A stretch of DNA of 64,000 nucleotides from Halodesulfovibrio aestuarii DSM 17919 = ATCC 29578 (GCF_000384815.1 NZ_ARQF01000021.1:868001-932000); one strand, 5' to 3'. Counted from the stretch's first letter, positions 32,788 to 42,280 are shown. Program-made: numbers and translations. Notes: generated by a model from the letters alone, not told the origin.

Positions 32788-32817
32788 AAAGAGCGGCACA
32801 CCCCCGTGCCGCTCTTT
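32788..32817 (-). terminator. terminator of the receiver-kinase gene
   Basis: Stem GAGCGGCAC / GTGCCGCTC with flanking A and T runs on both sides, so it can work in both directions. Confidence 0.88.
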
Positions 32818-32892
32818 CATATTCTGTACAAATTTTCCTAACCTGAGGTATATCCTTACAGCTGAAACTTTCCCCCTCATTCAACAGAAACC

Positions 32893-34047
32893 TTATTCCG
32901 GTGATACAAACGGAAGAAGAATAACAGCACGCACACCGCCCTCTATTCCATGTTCCAAAATAAGTTCACCGCCCATTTCACGCACAGCTTTACGGGTTGC
33001 CATAAGGCCGAAACCCGAACCACGATCTTTGGTAGTAACAAGTCCTTCTTCAATCTGCTCGAACAATTCTGATGAAAGGCCGCGTCCGTTGTCTTCAACG
33101 AGATATCGTACATGCTGGGCATCACATTCCGTATGCAACATAACCTTACCGTCGCCAAATTCTTTACGCCCCGATTGAATGGCCTCTTCTACAGCCTCTA
33201 CTGCATTTGTCGCAAGATTCATCAAACAGGTATGAATGGCCTGTTCGTCCAGCAAAGCGGATTTTAGGGGGACACAGGAGTGGATAATCTTCCCCCCTGC
33301 TTCGTGCATTCGTGCTGTAAGCAACTCTGCAATTTCACACATGGGCGCCCCTGGGTCGATACTTCTGGGACGTAATGACAATGGACGCGAAAGCTGCAAC
33401 AGGTTCATTGTTAAGTCTCGAACCCGCGTCACATCGCGTTTAACCATGCCCCAGCCCTGTTCCAAGTAATCTTTGCGGTCAAGCTCCAACCCTTTTTCTA
33501 AAACAAACAATGCCCCTTCAAGACCGCCTGCAATATTCTTAATAGCATGCGCCAATCCGGCGACAGTTTCCCCCATAACGGCAAAACGCTCAGCGCGAAC
33601 CAAGTCCCGAGTCCGCTGCTCAACAAGTGATTCCAAATTCATAGTGTATTCAACGAGCTGCCTGCGCATAATTACACGCTCCACAGCCCTCCGCAACGCA
33701 AACTCTAATAATTCCATATTAACCGGCTTGGTAATGAAATCCGCAGCTCCAAGCCGCAAGCAGTCCACCGCAACAGAAAGATCTGCATGCCCCGTTGTAA
33801 TAATTACTGCGGTCTCCGGCCACTGTTTCTTAACCGCCTTCAACAACGCAACACCATCCATACCCGGCATACGCACATCCGTGACGACCACCTCATACGC
33901 CTTTTGATTCAGCTTCTCCAAAGCTTCATCACCACTGTGTGCAGTTTCGACCACGTATCCCAAGTCTGTAATGTATGCTCCCAGTACAACGGTGATGCCT
34001 TTCTCGTCGTCTACTAACAATACTGATGATCTTGATGCTATGCTCAT
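32893..34047 (-). CDS. receiver-histidine kinase hybrid (REC-HisKA-HATPase)
   Basis: 384 residues. N-terminal REC with phosphoacceptor D57 (VTDVRMPGMDG) and K107, a coiled linker (125-155), phosphoacceptor H167 (GLAHAIKNIAGG) and a HATPase domain with NLATNAVEA, DNGRGLS and GSGFGLM. It resembles the C-terminal kinase of the gene at 29452, with an AHxIK box in both. Cytoplasmic. It lies 77 nt downstream of the heme sensor kinase, with a GC-rich repeat between, and is probably its partner. Confidence 0.88.
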   Translation of the reverse strand: MSIASRSSVLLVDDEKGITVVLGAYITDLGYVVETAHSGDEALEKLNQKAYEVVVTDVRMPGMDGVALLKAVKKQWPETAVIITTGHADLSVAVDCLRLGAADFITKPVNMELLEFALRRAVERVIMRRQLVEYTMNLESLVEQRTRDLVRAERFAVMGETVAGLAHAIKNIAGGLEGALFVLEKGLELDRKDYLEQGWGMVKRDVTRVRDLTMNLLQLSRPLSLRPRSIDPGAPMCEIAELLTARMHEAGGKIIHSCVPLKSALLDEQAIHTCLMNLATNAVEAVEEAIQSGRKEFGDGKVMLHTECDAQHVRYLVEDNGRGLSSELFEQIEEGLVTTKDRGSGFGLMATRKAVREMGGELILEHGIEGGVRAVILLPFVSPE

Positions 34048-34052
34048 ATAAC

Positions 34053-34102
34053 GCTTGCCTCCGGCGGATCTCCGAGGGGCAAAGGCCTGCCCACCTGAAG
34101 TA
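34053..34102 (+). repeat. dispersed GC-rich repeat, copy 2 (short)
   Basis: GCCTCCGGCGGATCTCCGAG then GGGCAAAGGCCTGCCC, matching the first ~45 nt of copy 1 (29285-29395, minus strand). It lies in the gap between the two kinase genes. Confidence 0.65.
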
Positions 34103-34124
34103 AAAAGTATAAAAACAAAGCTCC

Positions 34125-36389
34125 CTAGCTGCTGCTTCTAGGAAACATAAGCGTAAACCGCGCGCCGCCTTCTTTTTTATTCTTAACACGGATAGTTCCG
34201 CCAAAGTCTTTTATCAAACCATAGGTGATAGAAAGTCCAAGCCCTGTTCCCTTACCCACTTTTTTGGTTGTAAAAAACGGCTCGAAAATTTTATCTGCCA
34301 GCCCCGGAGGAACACCTGTGCCAGTGTCTTCCACAACCGCAACAACGGCCCGTGGAGTGGAATATGTACGCAGGCTAATAATTTTATCTTCACTTTTCCC
34401 CTCAGCTTCAGCCTCTTCAATAGCATCACGAGCATTAAGAAGTAGATTAATAAAAACCTGCTCCAAACGATTTGCAACGCCCAGAATTTCCGGCAAGTTC
34501 TCTTTAAACTTCTTGTCAACAGTAATGCCCCGGAGCGTAAGCTGGGAGATAAACATTCCTACCGAACTCTCGATAACTGAATTCAGGTTTACCCGTTCAA
34601 GTACAAGGTCGGACTGCCTGCCAAATGCGCGCATGTGATCAATGATCTGACTAGCCCTGTCCACATGTGAATCAATTTCTTCCGCCATTGTCTTCAGAAT
34701 ATCAGGCTCAATCGGCTGCGAACGGCTAATTTTACGTATCATGAATCCGCTCGCTGCCTTAATCACGGTTAAAGGCTGATTAAGTTCGTGCGCTACACCG
34801 GTTGCCATTTCACCCAGCGTCGCCATTTTACCGGTCTGAATCAGCTTCTGTTCTGTTTCAAGTCTGTCCGTCACGTCTGTTGCGGAAACCAACAGCACGT
34901 TACGATCATTATAGACAGCAGGTGAAAGCCTAAAATCTACATAAAAAGTCGTCGCATCTTTTCGCTTCTGTCGCACACGGTTGAGTGCAGTAAAGGCTTT
35001 TACATATGATCTGGCCTTTTCTTGTTCTTCTTCAGGGAACAGACTAATGAACGATGTGTTATACATTTCACCTGATTCATAACCATAGCTACGCTCCGCC
35101 ATGCCATTACAGTCAATAATAGTATAATCTTCCACATCCAACACAAATACAGCGTTAGGAATATGGTTAAAAATGGCATGATACTTAGCCTCGGAAGTGA
35201 GAAGCCGCTCTTCCACACGCTTACGGCCGGAAATGTCTATCCCCATCTCCATTGCCGCTACTACTTCCCCTTTGTCATCAAACACAGGAGTAACATGTAC
35301 AAGCCAATGCGCCTTGCTCCCGTCAGGGTTTGTCCGGCTTTCTTCTGAACAGTACGGGCGCCCCGTTTGAAATGTTTTATCCAACGGACAGTTTGGGCAC
35401 TTGTCCGTTAATCCCTTATACGCTTCATAACAAAAAGCACCGGGCTTTGGAGAAAACCGCTCTGCAAATTCCTTATTATATTTCAGGATACGCATATTCG
35501 CATCCTGAACGGTAATACTGCATGGGACCTGCTCAAATAGATCCTGATATTCCTTACGCTTTCTATCCAGCTCATCTTGTTTCTTAGCTATAGACTGTTC
35601 CATAGCCATTACTGAATCCACAAGGTGTCCCAGCTCACCAGTACAAAGAATTGCTTCTAACTCTGACGGCTTTCCTTCGCTTATACGTTTTGTAGAATGA
35701 ATAACTTTTTTAATTGGACTTGTGATATACCGCCGCAACCCGAATACCAGAAGAGATACAGCCAGAACATAAATTATTACTGTAAGCGCAAGCAGCTTCC
35801 TCTGCACAGCAGCAAGCCCCAGCACGGCCTGATTTGTATGCAAAGTAAGCTCCAGTTCACCTAACACTGTATTGCCAGCATTATGCGCGTGACAACTCGC
35901 CTTGGAGCAACTTGTCTCGTTCATTATCGGAGTAATAGTTCCAAGCAGGATGGAATCGTCCACCGAAAAGGTTCGGGTTCGTTCTTGAAGTGTTAACGTT
36001 ACCTTCGGCGGCTCTGTAATATGGCAGACGGAACAGGAGGGAGTATCCATAGAAACCTGCGTTCCTACTTCATCCTGATAATTAGAAAAACGGATAACCC
36101 CCTGTTTGTCATAAATTCTAACAGAGGCGATATCCGGATGTTTTGCTATATCAGAAACAATCTGATTTATCTCACTACGGGCATTTGCCATCATGGCATA
36201 GCGGGCAGAAAGCAATATTGTCTTACTGAGCCTGTCTGCTTCAATAGAAAGCTTCGATGCAGTATGTTTGCTTAAAAAGTGCATCGTACCCCATGAATGC
36301 AAACCAAGACAAAGAGTAAGTACAACAGCGATAAGCAGAAGGACTTTAACAGCCAACGAATTACGGAAACGGGAAAGCCAAAACGCCAT
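34125..36389 (-). CDS. c-type-heme sensor histidine kinase
   Basis: 754 residues from ATG 36389 (a GTG at 36395 is possible). Two membrane helices (about 12-35 and 197-217) bracket a periplasmic domain with two heme c motifs, C119-SVCH and C161-SKASCH (CxxCH and CxxxxCH). Then HAMP (~220-272), PAS with Cys cluster C320, C331, C334 (DKCPNCP), a second PAS (~405-515), phosphoacceptor H534 (VAHELNQPL) and HATPase (DTGTGVP, GTGLGLS). It should sense periplasmic redox state or a small ligand through its hemes. The downstream gene is a receiver-kinase, the upstream one an Rrf2 regulator. Confidence 0.9.
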   Translation of the reverse strand: MAFWLSRFRNSLAVKVLLLIAVVLTLCLGLHSWGTMHFLSKHTASKLSIEADRLSKTILLSARYAMMANARSEINQIVSDIAKHPDIASVRIYDKQGVIRFSNYQDEVGTQVSMDTPSCSVCHITEPPKVTLTLQERTRTFSVDDSILLGTITPIMNETSCSKASCHAHNAGNTVLGELELTLHTNQAVLGLAAVQRKLLALTVIIYVLAVSLLVFGLRRYITSPIKKVIHSTKRISEGKPSELEAILCTGELGHLVDSVMAMEQSIAKKQDELDRKRKEYQDLFEQVPCSITVQDANMRILKYNKEFAERFSPKPGAFCYEAYKGLTDKCPNCPLDKTFQTGRPYCSEESRTNPDGSKAHWLVHVTPVFDDKGEVVAAMEMGIDISGRKRVEERLLTSEAKYHAIFNHIPNAVFVLDVEDYTIIDCNGMAERSYGYESGEMYNTSFISLFPEEEQEKARSYVKAFTALNRVRQKRKDATTFYVDFRLSPAVYNDRNVLLVSATDVTDRLETEQKLIQTGKMATLGEMATGVAHELNQPLTVIKAASGFMIRKISRSQPIEPDILKTMAEEIDSHVDRASQIIDHMRAFGRQSDLVLERVNLNSVIESSVGMFISQLTLRGITVDKKFKENLPEILGVANRLEQVFINLLLNARDAIEEAEAEGKSEDKIISLRTYSTPRAVVAVVEDTGTGVPPGLADKIFEPFFTTKKVGKGTGLGLSITYGLIKDFGGTIRVKNKKEGGARFTLMFPRSSS

Positions 36390-36607
36390 GCGCACCCCCC
36401 ACTCAGGCTGGTATACTCGAAACAAATTCTACGACATAACAATTAAGACGATCAATGTATTCACGACATATATACGCTAACTATACATAAGATGCATGGT
36501 ACAAACTGACGCACTCTTTAAGCGTTACTCCAGCTGGCTCCTGTCTATCACGCATGTATCTTGAACGCCCAAAAAGGAAGTGCGCTATACGATTTGACTG
36601 CAACGGA

Positions 36608-37144
36608 CTAAAACGAGTCTTCAAGACCAGTCAGTGAGTACTCACGTAGTAAGTTGAGCCGTTTTTGCTCATCATCCATTGGAGCAGTGTTTGCATTTTG
36701 TACAGTACGAACGCAGTAGTCTCCAAATTTAACACCTTTTTCAACATAGCCGACGAGCTCAGCAAAGGTAAATTTGTCCAAATGAGAATACATGGCATTG
36801 CTTGCCTCTTTCCACAACAGCCTTGTAAGGCACCCCGGCGCATCACAACATGTTGCAGCATCCTGTCCACACCCGACTATGTCAGTTCCACCTTCTAATA
36901 CTCGGACAACCTCACCCACGGTAATTGAAGCCGGATCAACCGCAAGCCTATGCCCGCCACTAGGGCCACGTCGCGTTTTTAAATATCCACCAGAACGCAA
37001 TTGTCTGGCAATTTTCTCAAGATACTTCTGAGAAATGCCAAGCCGTGCAGCTGACTCTTTCATGAGTACCGGCTTTTCTTGACCATGGGTTGCAATATCG
37101 AGCAATAATCTCGTTCCGTATCTACTATTGGTTAATAGTCGCAT
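36608..37144 (-). CDS. Rrf2-family iron-sulfur transcription regulator
   Basis: 178 residues, somewhat longer than the usual 140-165. Winged helix at residues 5-65 with QKYLEKIARQLRSGGYLKTR and RGPSGGHRL. Cys C92, C99, C100 and C105 (VGCGQDAATCCDAPGC) can ligate a cluster as in IscR/NsrR/RsrR. C-terminal ~35 residues are extra. The gene diverges from a Cys-rich protein at 37427 and precedes the heme kinase. The promoter region holds a CTATA / TATAG repeat (37167-37181), a possible autoregulatory site. The effector is unknown. Confidence 0.9.
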   Translation of the reverse strand: MRLLTNSRYGTRLLLDIATHGQEKPVLMKESAARLGISQKYLEKIARQLRSGGYLKTRRGPSGGHRLAVDPASITVGEVVRVLEGGTDIVGCGQDAATCCDAPGCLTRLLWKEASNAMYSHLDKFTFAELVGYVEKGVKFGDYCVRTVQNANTAPMDDEQKRLNLLREYSLTGLEDSF

Positions 37145-37426
37145 AGCAAACTCCTTATGGTAATACCCTATAAAAAATATAGATACACATTACTATATCC
37201 GACAATATCAATCGGCTAAGTAACTTCATTGCTATCTATACCCTACCGGAGAATTTCTAACAACTAATGAATTTTTCATACTATTTTAATCAACAATAAA
37301 TTTTTTCAACGTTCCTTTTCAGTTAAACTGTGAGCCGGTTGAGTAAATATATTTTCTAATTTTTCACCTTGAGAATTCGCTTATACCTGCTACGTTAATA
37401 AGTGGTAACTTGTTCTCGGAGGAATA

Positions 37427-37672
37427 ATGGCACTTTCAGACAGCAACGATTGTAACTGTTGTGTATATCATAGAGGCATTTGCACACTAGGCATTACAAC
37501 AACGTCACGAAAAAGTTGTAGTAACTACCTCCCTCTCTGTGTTTCATGCCCGTATCCTGATTCATTTTGCCCGACATGCCGTCTGCGACCGTTCAAGGAT
37601 TTAAAAAGTGAGATCTATCAGGACAAAGAATTGGGAAATCATATGTACGGGTGTATGTGGCATGAACCTTAG
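37427..37672 (+). CDS. small Cys-rich protein (10 Cys)
   Basis: 81 residues with a GGAGGAAT site before ATG. Ten Cys at 9, 11, 12, 19, 31, 38, 41, 48, 51 and 76 include CVSCP and CPTC pairs, so it could hold one or two metal or Fe-S sites. No signal peptide, so cytoplasmic. It is divergent from rrf2 across a 280-nt control region, so it is a likely target of that regulator. Family not recognised. Confidence 0.65.
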   Translation: MALSDSNDCNCCVYHRGICTLGITTTSRKSCSNYLPLCVSCPYPDSFCPTCRLRPFKDLKSEIYQDKELGNHMYGCMWHEP

Positions 37673-37719
37673 CCTCATGCACTCGCGTTCATACCAATAG
37701 TTACATACAAGTCATCCAC

Positions 37720-37758
37720 AAAAAAAGAGCTGCCCACATATGTAGACGGCTCTTTTTT
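37720..37758 (+). terminator. terminator of the Cys-rich protein gene
   Basis: AAAAAAGAGC / GCTCTTTTTT arms with an 18-nt loop, T-run. Bidirectional composition. Confidence 0.78.
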
Positions 37759-37872
37759 TAAGCTCTAAAAAGCTTGCAGATAAGGACATACTCCCTGCGG
37801 TTACCTGTTTATCCATTCCTCCACGTTAGTAAAAAGAATAAACCAGACCGAGCAAATATACCTTACCTGCAC

Positions 37873-38121
37873 TTACTGTTCTACAAGCTTATCAAGATGC
37901 TGCACAAGTCCCTCAAGCATTTTCTTCAGACACTCTTTCTGTTCTCCAGAAACCTTTGTCCATGCTTCTGCATAGTTCATTGTACATTGCTTGCCGGATT
38001 CAACGTCAATGTAAAGTAAACCATGTTTGTCTACATTTACCTCTATTCGCTCTCCGCAAGATTTTTTTAACACTATTTCTACGCAATTAACTTCATCAAC
38101 AACTTTGCCACTGTTGCCCAT
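37873..38121 (-). CDS. hypothetical protein
   Basis: 82 residues. A beta hairpin-like first half (VNCVEIVLKKSCGERIEVNV) is followed by an amphipathic C-terminal helix (ECLKKMLEGLVQHLDKLVEQ). Three Cys. The ribosome-binding site is weak (GAGTGAG). I do not recognise the family. It stands alone between two terminators. Confidence 0.5.
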   Translation of the reverse strand: MGNSGKVVDEVNCVEIVLKKSCGERIEVNVDKHGLLYIDVESGKQCTMNYAEAWTKVSGEQKECLKKMLEGLVQHLDKLVEQ

Positions 38122-38333
38122 AACTCACTCGCTCCGTTTGATGTGCCCGAATTCATCCGGTTGGTAAGTAACTCTTGAAATTTGATGTATTCTTTATCTA
38201 ATGGCACAACAACAAGACTCTTTGCAAAACAAAAAAATACTTTGTACATTCAACCAGTTTCATACCATCATCTTGAAATAAAAAAAATACTAATATTTAA
38301 ACGCATTAACACAGCAACCCACCACAACTCATA

Positions 38334-38373
38334 AAAAAAGATGTCATCCTTAATTTAGCATGACATCTTTTTG
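38334..38373 (-). terminator. terminator downstream of the Lon-like gene
   Basis: Stem AAAAAGATGTCAT / ATGACATCTTTTT with a 12-nt loop, lying ~130 nt past the stop of the Lon-like gene. Nothing else was seen in 38122-38504. Confidence 0.8.
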
Positions 38374-38504
38374 TAGGACTGTTTTTTTTAATTCATGGTC
38401 TCTGACAAGCGTTACCACACAAAACTTATAGCGCTATCAATCACAAAGAGAACCAAACAGGTAGATACCTATCGTTAAGCACTCCTGCCAGTTCAGGAAC
38501 AAAA

Positions 38505-40991
38505 CTAGTCTTCATCATTTTCCGACTGCTGATCCTCGTTGGCATTGTTGTTACTTTTGCCAAAGTCACGCAAACCTTCAGCAAGAGATACAAGACGTGC
38601 ATCCACAAGGCCATATAACGTATTTTCAGGATATTTTCCGTCAGTACCTCGTACACCGGCAGACATTCCGGTTAAAACTTCAATACCGTCATGGACATTC
38701 TTTACAGCCCATATAGAGAAGTTGCCCTCTTTTACAGCGTCAACCACTTCCTGTTTCAGCATCAGATCTTTTACGTTGGCATGAGGAATCATAACCCCCT
38801 GATCACCTGTAAGCCCTTTTGCCTTACAAACAGTAAAGAAGCCTTCTATTTTTTCGTTTACGCCACCGATTGGCTGCACTTCGCCATTCTGGTTCACAGA
38901 GCCAGTAACAGCGATAGATTGCTTAATAGGCACCTCTGACAAACTGGACAAAAGAGCATACAGCTCAGTTGAGGATGCAGAATCACCATCTACGCCGCCG
39001 TAGGACTGTTCAAAGGCAATTGAGGCCGCAAGCGAAAGCGGTTTATTCTGTGCAAAGTTCTTACGCAGGTACCCACTTAGAATAAGCATGCCTTTGTTAT
39101 GAGTAGGCCCGGACATCTTTGCATCGCGTTCAATATTAATTATGCCCTCTTTCCCCATTGCCGTAGTACAGGTAATTCGTGTCGGCTTACCAAACAGCAT
39201 ATCGCCTGTAGAGTAGACAGCAAGGCCATTGATCTGCCCAGTAACGTCACCTTCCGTATCAATAAAAATACTACCACGGTCGATCATTTCCTGAATTTTC
39301 TCTTCCACAAGGCCGTCACGGTATATTCTCGAATCCAGAGCTTGTTGTACATGTTCCAGATCAACAAGTTCAGACTTGGCACTCTTAGCAAAGTAGTCTG
39401 CTTCTGCCATAATATCACCGAGGACAGGGAAAGCGGTACTTAGTTTTTCCTGCCTACCACTTTTACGGACACTATGCTCAAGTAAAGCTGCCACAGCTCC
39501 ATTGCTGAACGGCTTCAGTTCTCGTTTTTGAGCATACGTGGCAACAAGGCGGCAGACCTCTTTTACACCTTCTTCAGTGTTGTTCATGCTGGAATCAAAA
39601 TCTGCACGAACTTTAAAAATCATCTCTACTTCCGGATCATAAAATTTAAGCAGGTGATACAGTTGCGTACTTGCCAATACAACAACCTTTACATCCATGG
39701 AAATGGATTCCGGCTTAATACCGGTTGTAGCCATAAATGAGTAAGGATCAAAAGTCTGGATTTCAAGCTCAGACGTTTTCAGAGCGCGTTTCAGTGTCTG
39801 CCAAACACCAGGCTCTGCTATAGCGTCCAAAAGGTTAAGTACAAGAAACCCGCCATTAGCTTTAATGAATGAACCGGCAGTGATCTTTTTGAAGTCCGTC
39901 CGCCATAGACCGGATCTATCCATAGCACGTTCAATGGAGCCGAACAGGTTACGATAGTTTGGAAAAGATTCTACAATTACCGGAGGACCATCGCTTTCTG
40001 CATTATCGACCAGTAAATTTACGCCATATGGATGCAATACAGCTTCTGTATTAACAGCAGGAAGGTGCATACCGGGCATTGGCCCTGTTTGTGGCTGACC
40101 AATCAATCTAATTATATCAAGATGCTCAGCCATGTTGGTCAGCATGTCATTAATATGCTTGGCTGCTTTTTCGTGCTCTTTCCAGGTGTTAATCAAGTTT
40201 AAGGCAAGCTCACGGGCAGTGTTCATAAACATCAAGCGGTCAACTTCTTCGCTTTTTGTTTTCACATCCTTCTGCAACCGCCGAACATCCATAAAGATGG
40301 TATCAATTTCCTCTTTAAGTTCCTTGTACTTTGCCTGAAGCGTAATAAATTCGTCTTTAGGGAAACGACCTTTTTCTACAAGTTCTTCCAACTTGAGAAG
40401 GTGAGTAGGTTCCCCATCCACAACCGGAACAATATCCGGACGCTGCACTTGTCCCATCTGCATATTAACAAGCACAAATCCTGCCTCTTTAACACGTTCT
40501 TCAAGCCCCTTAAAGAAGTCGCGGGTCTTTTTGTCATGCTCTTCCAGCAAAGCGTTCTTGCTGTTTATGTATTCCTGACTTTCAAAAAGTTGCGGTATTT
40601 CACGTTTGATGTCTTCTAAAAAAGTTTCAATCTCTTTCTTAAACAGCTGGCCCTTACCTGCGTCAAAGGTAAGTAGAATAGGCTCTTCCGGTGTTTTAAA
40701 GTTATTTACGTAACACAGATCGTTAGGGGTACACTGCTTATGCGAAGATTTTTCAAGCAATTGCCGCACCATACCCAGTTTTCCGACATCAGCCTCACCG
40801 GTTACAAAAATATTGTACCCTTTAGCATCAATACCCACACCAAAGCGGAAAGCTTCCACACCGCGTCGCTGACCGATAATATCATCAAGCTGTTCCAAAT
40901 CTGTAGTGTTGGAAAACGGGAGCGCTGTCGGGTCAAATTTCCACCGCAGCTTATCAATAGGAACCAAATTGCGTTCTACAACATCTGCCAT
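38505..40991 (-). CDS. Lon-like ATP-dependent protease (AAA_32 / S16)
   Basis: 828 residues. The N-terminal half is AAA_32, with a long coiled insertion (about 120-290). The P-loop is degenerate: GEADVGKL (65-72) keeps GK but has Leu instead of Ser/Thr. The C-terminal S16 protease has catalytic S671 (DGDSASS) and K714 (GGVNEK), 43 residues apart exactly as S679/K722 in E. coli Lon. The tail is acidic (NEDQQSENDED). It degrades or remodels damaged proteins in the cytoplasm. The hsp20 gene lies 9 nt upstream, so the two form a proteostasis operon. Confidence 0.9.
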   Translation of the reverse strand: MADVVERNLVPIDKLRWKFDPTALPFSNTTDLEQLDDIIGQRRGVEAFRFGVGIDAKGYNIFVTGEADVGKLGMVRQLLEKSSHKQCTPNDLCYVNNFKTPEEPILLTFDAGKGQLFKKEIETFLEDIKREIPQLFESQEYINSKNALLEEHDKKTRDFFKGLEERVKEAGFVLVNMQMGQVQRPDIVPVVDGEPTHLLKLEELVEKGRFPKDEFITLQAKYKELKEEIDTIFMDVRRLQKDVKTKSEEVDRLMFMNTARELALNLINTWKEHEKAAKHINDMLTNMAEHLDIIRLIGQPQTGPMPGMHLPAVNTEAVLHPYGVNLLVDNAESDGPPVIVESFPNYRNLFGSIERAMDRSGLWRTDFKKITAGSFIKANGGFLVLNLLDAIAEPGVWQTLKRALKTSELEIQTFDPYSFMATTGIKPESISMDVKVVVLASTQLYHLLKFYDPEVEMIFKVRADFDSSMNNTEEGVKEVCRLVATYAQKRELKPFSNGAVAALLEHSVRKSGRQEKLSTAFPVLGDIMAEADYFAKSAKSELVDLEHVQQALDSRIYRDGLVEEKIQEMIDRGSIFIDTEGDVTGQINGLAVYSTGDMLFGKPTRITCTTAMGKEGIINIERDAKMSGPTHNKGMLILSGYLRKNFAQNKPLSLAASIAFEQSYGGVDGDSASSTELYALLSSLSEVPIKQSIAVTGSVNQNGEVQPIGGVNEKIEGFFTVCKAKGLTGDQGVMIPHANVKDLMLKQEVVDAVKEGNFSIWAVKNVHDGIEVLTGMSAGVRGTDGKYPENTLYGLVDARLVSLAEGLRDFGKSNNNANEDQQSENDED

Positions 40992-41000
40992 GTGAGCCTC

Positions 41001-41432
41001 CTATTCTTTTTTATCGCCGCGGGTAATTGGAATGGTACGTCTCTGTGGAATATTGCAGCTTGGCAAATTAATGATCAGTTTTCCATCTTCCAAACTGGCG
41101 TCCACATCCTCAAGCCTCACTTTGCAAGGCAGACGCAACTGGCTTTCAAAAGAACCACTGGACTCTGTCCCTTCGCATTTTTCAGAATACACACATCGCA
41201 ATGTTAAGTATGCACCATCAATACTTAATTCGAGATTCTCTTCTGTTACACCGGGAAGCTCTGCCTCGAGACGATATCCTTCATCTGTTTCAATCAGCCG
41301 CAATTCAGTATCCATAAGTGGTTGGCACACAGAAGGTAGGCCGAATTCAGAGCAAATTTGATTGAACATACGATCGCTATCGAGTTTGAGCCGTTGCAGT
41401 TGCTGATTTCTCCATGATTTTAGATTGGGCAT
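41001..41432 (-). CDS. Hsp20/alpha-crystallin small heat-shock protein
   Basis: 143 residues with an alpha-crystallin domain at about 42-135 (ELRLIETDEGYRLEAELPGV start, INLP and RRTIPI end). The N-terminal arm has the SWRNQQLQRLKLDSDRMFNQ helix. sHSPs hold unfolded proteins for refolding or degradation. AGGAGGT precedes ATG. Just ahead of it in the mRNA is the palindrome GCGCGTACGCGC (41447-41458). It is in an operon with the Lon-like protease. Confidence 0.9.
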   Translation of the reverse strand: MPNLKSWRNQQLQRLKLDSDRMFNQICSEFGLPSVCQPLMDTELRLIETDEGYRLEAELPGVTEENLELSIDGAYLTLRCVYSEKCEGTESSGSFESQLRLPCKVRLEDVDASLEDGKLIINLPSCNIPQRRTIPITRGDKKE

Positions 41433-41879
41433 AGACAGACCTCCTGCGCGTACGCGCTTTCATCAATTACTAGTCGCTCCTTTTCTTTGTATCGTAACAG
41501 CCATCATCTTGATATGATTCTAGTTTGTTATATGACATAATAAACGCAAAATTACTAACTCATTCTTTTAAAAGCTTGTTATGTCACACCATGCATAAAG
41601 GATATGCCAAGAGGTATTGGCATATCCTTTATTGATTAGCAGAGTTGCTTAGCCATATGCAAAATGGATGATAAACGAACAGCTAAATTTCAGCCCTCTT
41701 AAATCCGCTCGTATTCTGTTTTGAATACTCCCGCACAACTAGTCTCCCGAAATATTCCCATCAAAAAGCCCCGTCTTGTTGCAGCAACAAAACGGGGCCC
41801 AAATTCACAAGATAATCTCAATAAGATATCCTGCTTCGTGTGATGCAGCGAGCATCACTTGCTTTTTTAATAACAGCGA
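41433..41879. other. intergenic region with two hairpins
   Basis: No gene. Contains the hsp20 promoter region (not clearly recognisable as sigma-32 or CIRCE), a perfect hairpin AAAGGATATGCCAA / TTGGCATATCCTTT (41597-41630) and the parvulin terminator (41765-41797: CCCCGT and TTGTTGC / GCAACAA and ACGGGG, followed on the minus strand by CTTTTT). Confidence 0.7.
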
Positions 41880-42161
41880 CTAATCCTGGCGTTCAGTAAC
41901 TTCCACAAGATGGTAGCCAAACTGAGTCTGAACTGGACCATGAACAACACCTACAGCTTCGTTGAAGCATACGGTGTCAAATTCTGGAACCATTTGGCCA
42001 GGGAAGAATTCTCCGAGTTCTCCGCCACGGCGACCGGATGGGCACTTTGAGTACTCTTTTGCGATCGCGGCAAAATCTTCTCCGCCAATGATACGTGCCT
42101 TAAGTTCGTTACAAGTATCCTCAGAATCAACGAGGATATGACGTGCTTTAGCTTTTGCCAT
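41880..42161 (-). CDS. ppiC: parvulin-type peptidyl-prolyl isomerase
   Basis: 93 residues from ATG 42161 (TAGGAG ahead; the longer reading to 42224 has no support). A single parvulin (rotamase) domain: KARHILV, FAAIAKEYSKCPSG, GGELGEF, PGQMVPEFD, and GPVQTQFGYHLVEV. No signal peptide, so cytoplasmic. It speeds cis-trans Pro isomerisation during folding. Diverges from the S1 gene. Confidence 0.93.
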   Translation of the reverse strand: MAKAKARHILVDSEDTCNELKARIIGGEDFAAIAKEYSKCPSGRRGGELGEFFPGQMVPEFDTVCFNEAVGVVHGPVQTQFGYHLVEVTERQD

Positions 42162-42280
42162 GGTAAAACTCCTAATGTATGATATAAGAAGACATATAAT
42201 GCCAGATGATACAAAATGAATCAACTTAGTAAATACACACTGTCAAAATGTGCAGTACCACATAAAAAAATTTTGGGGTT

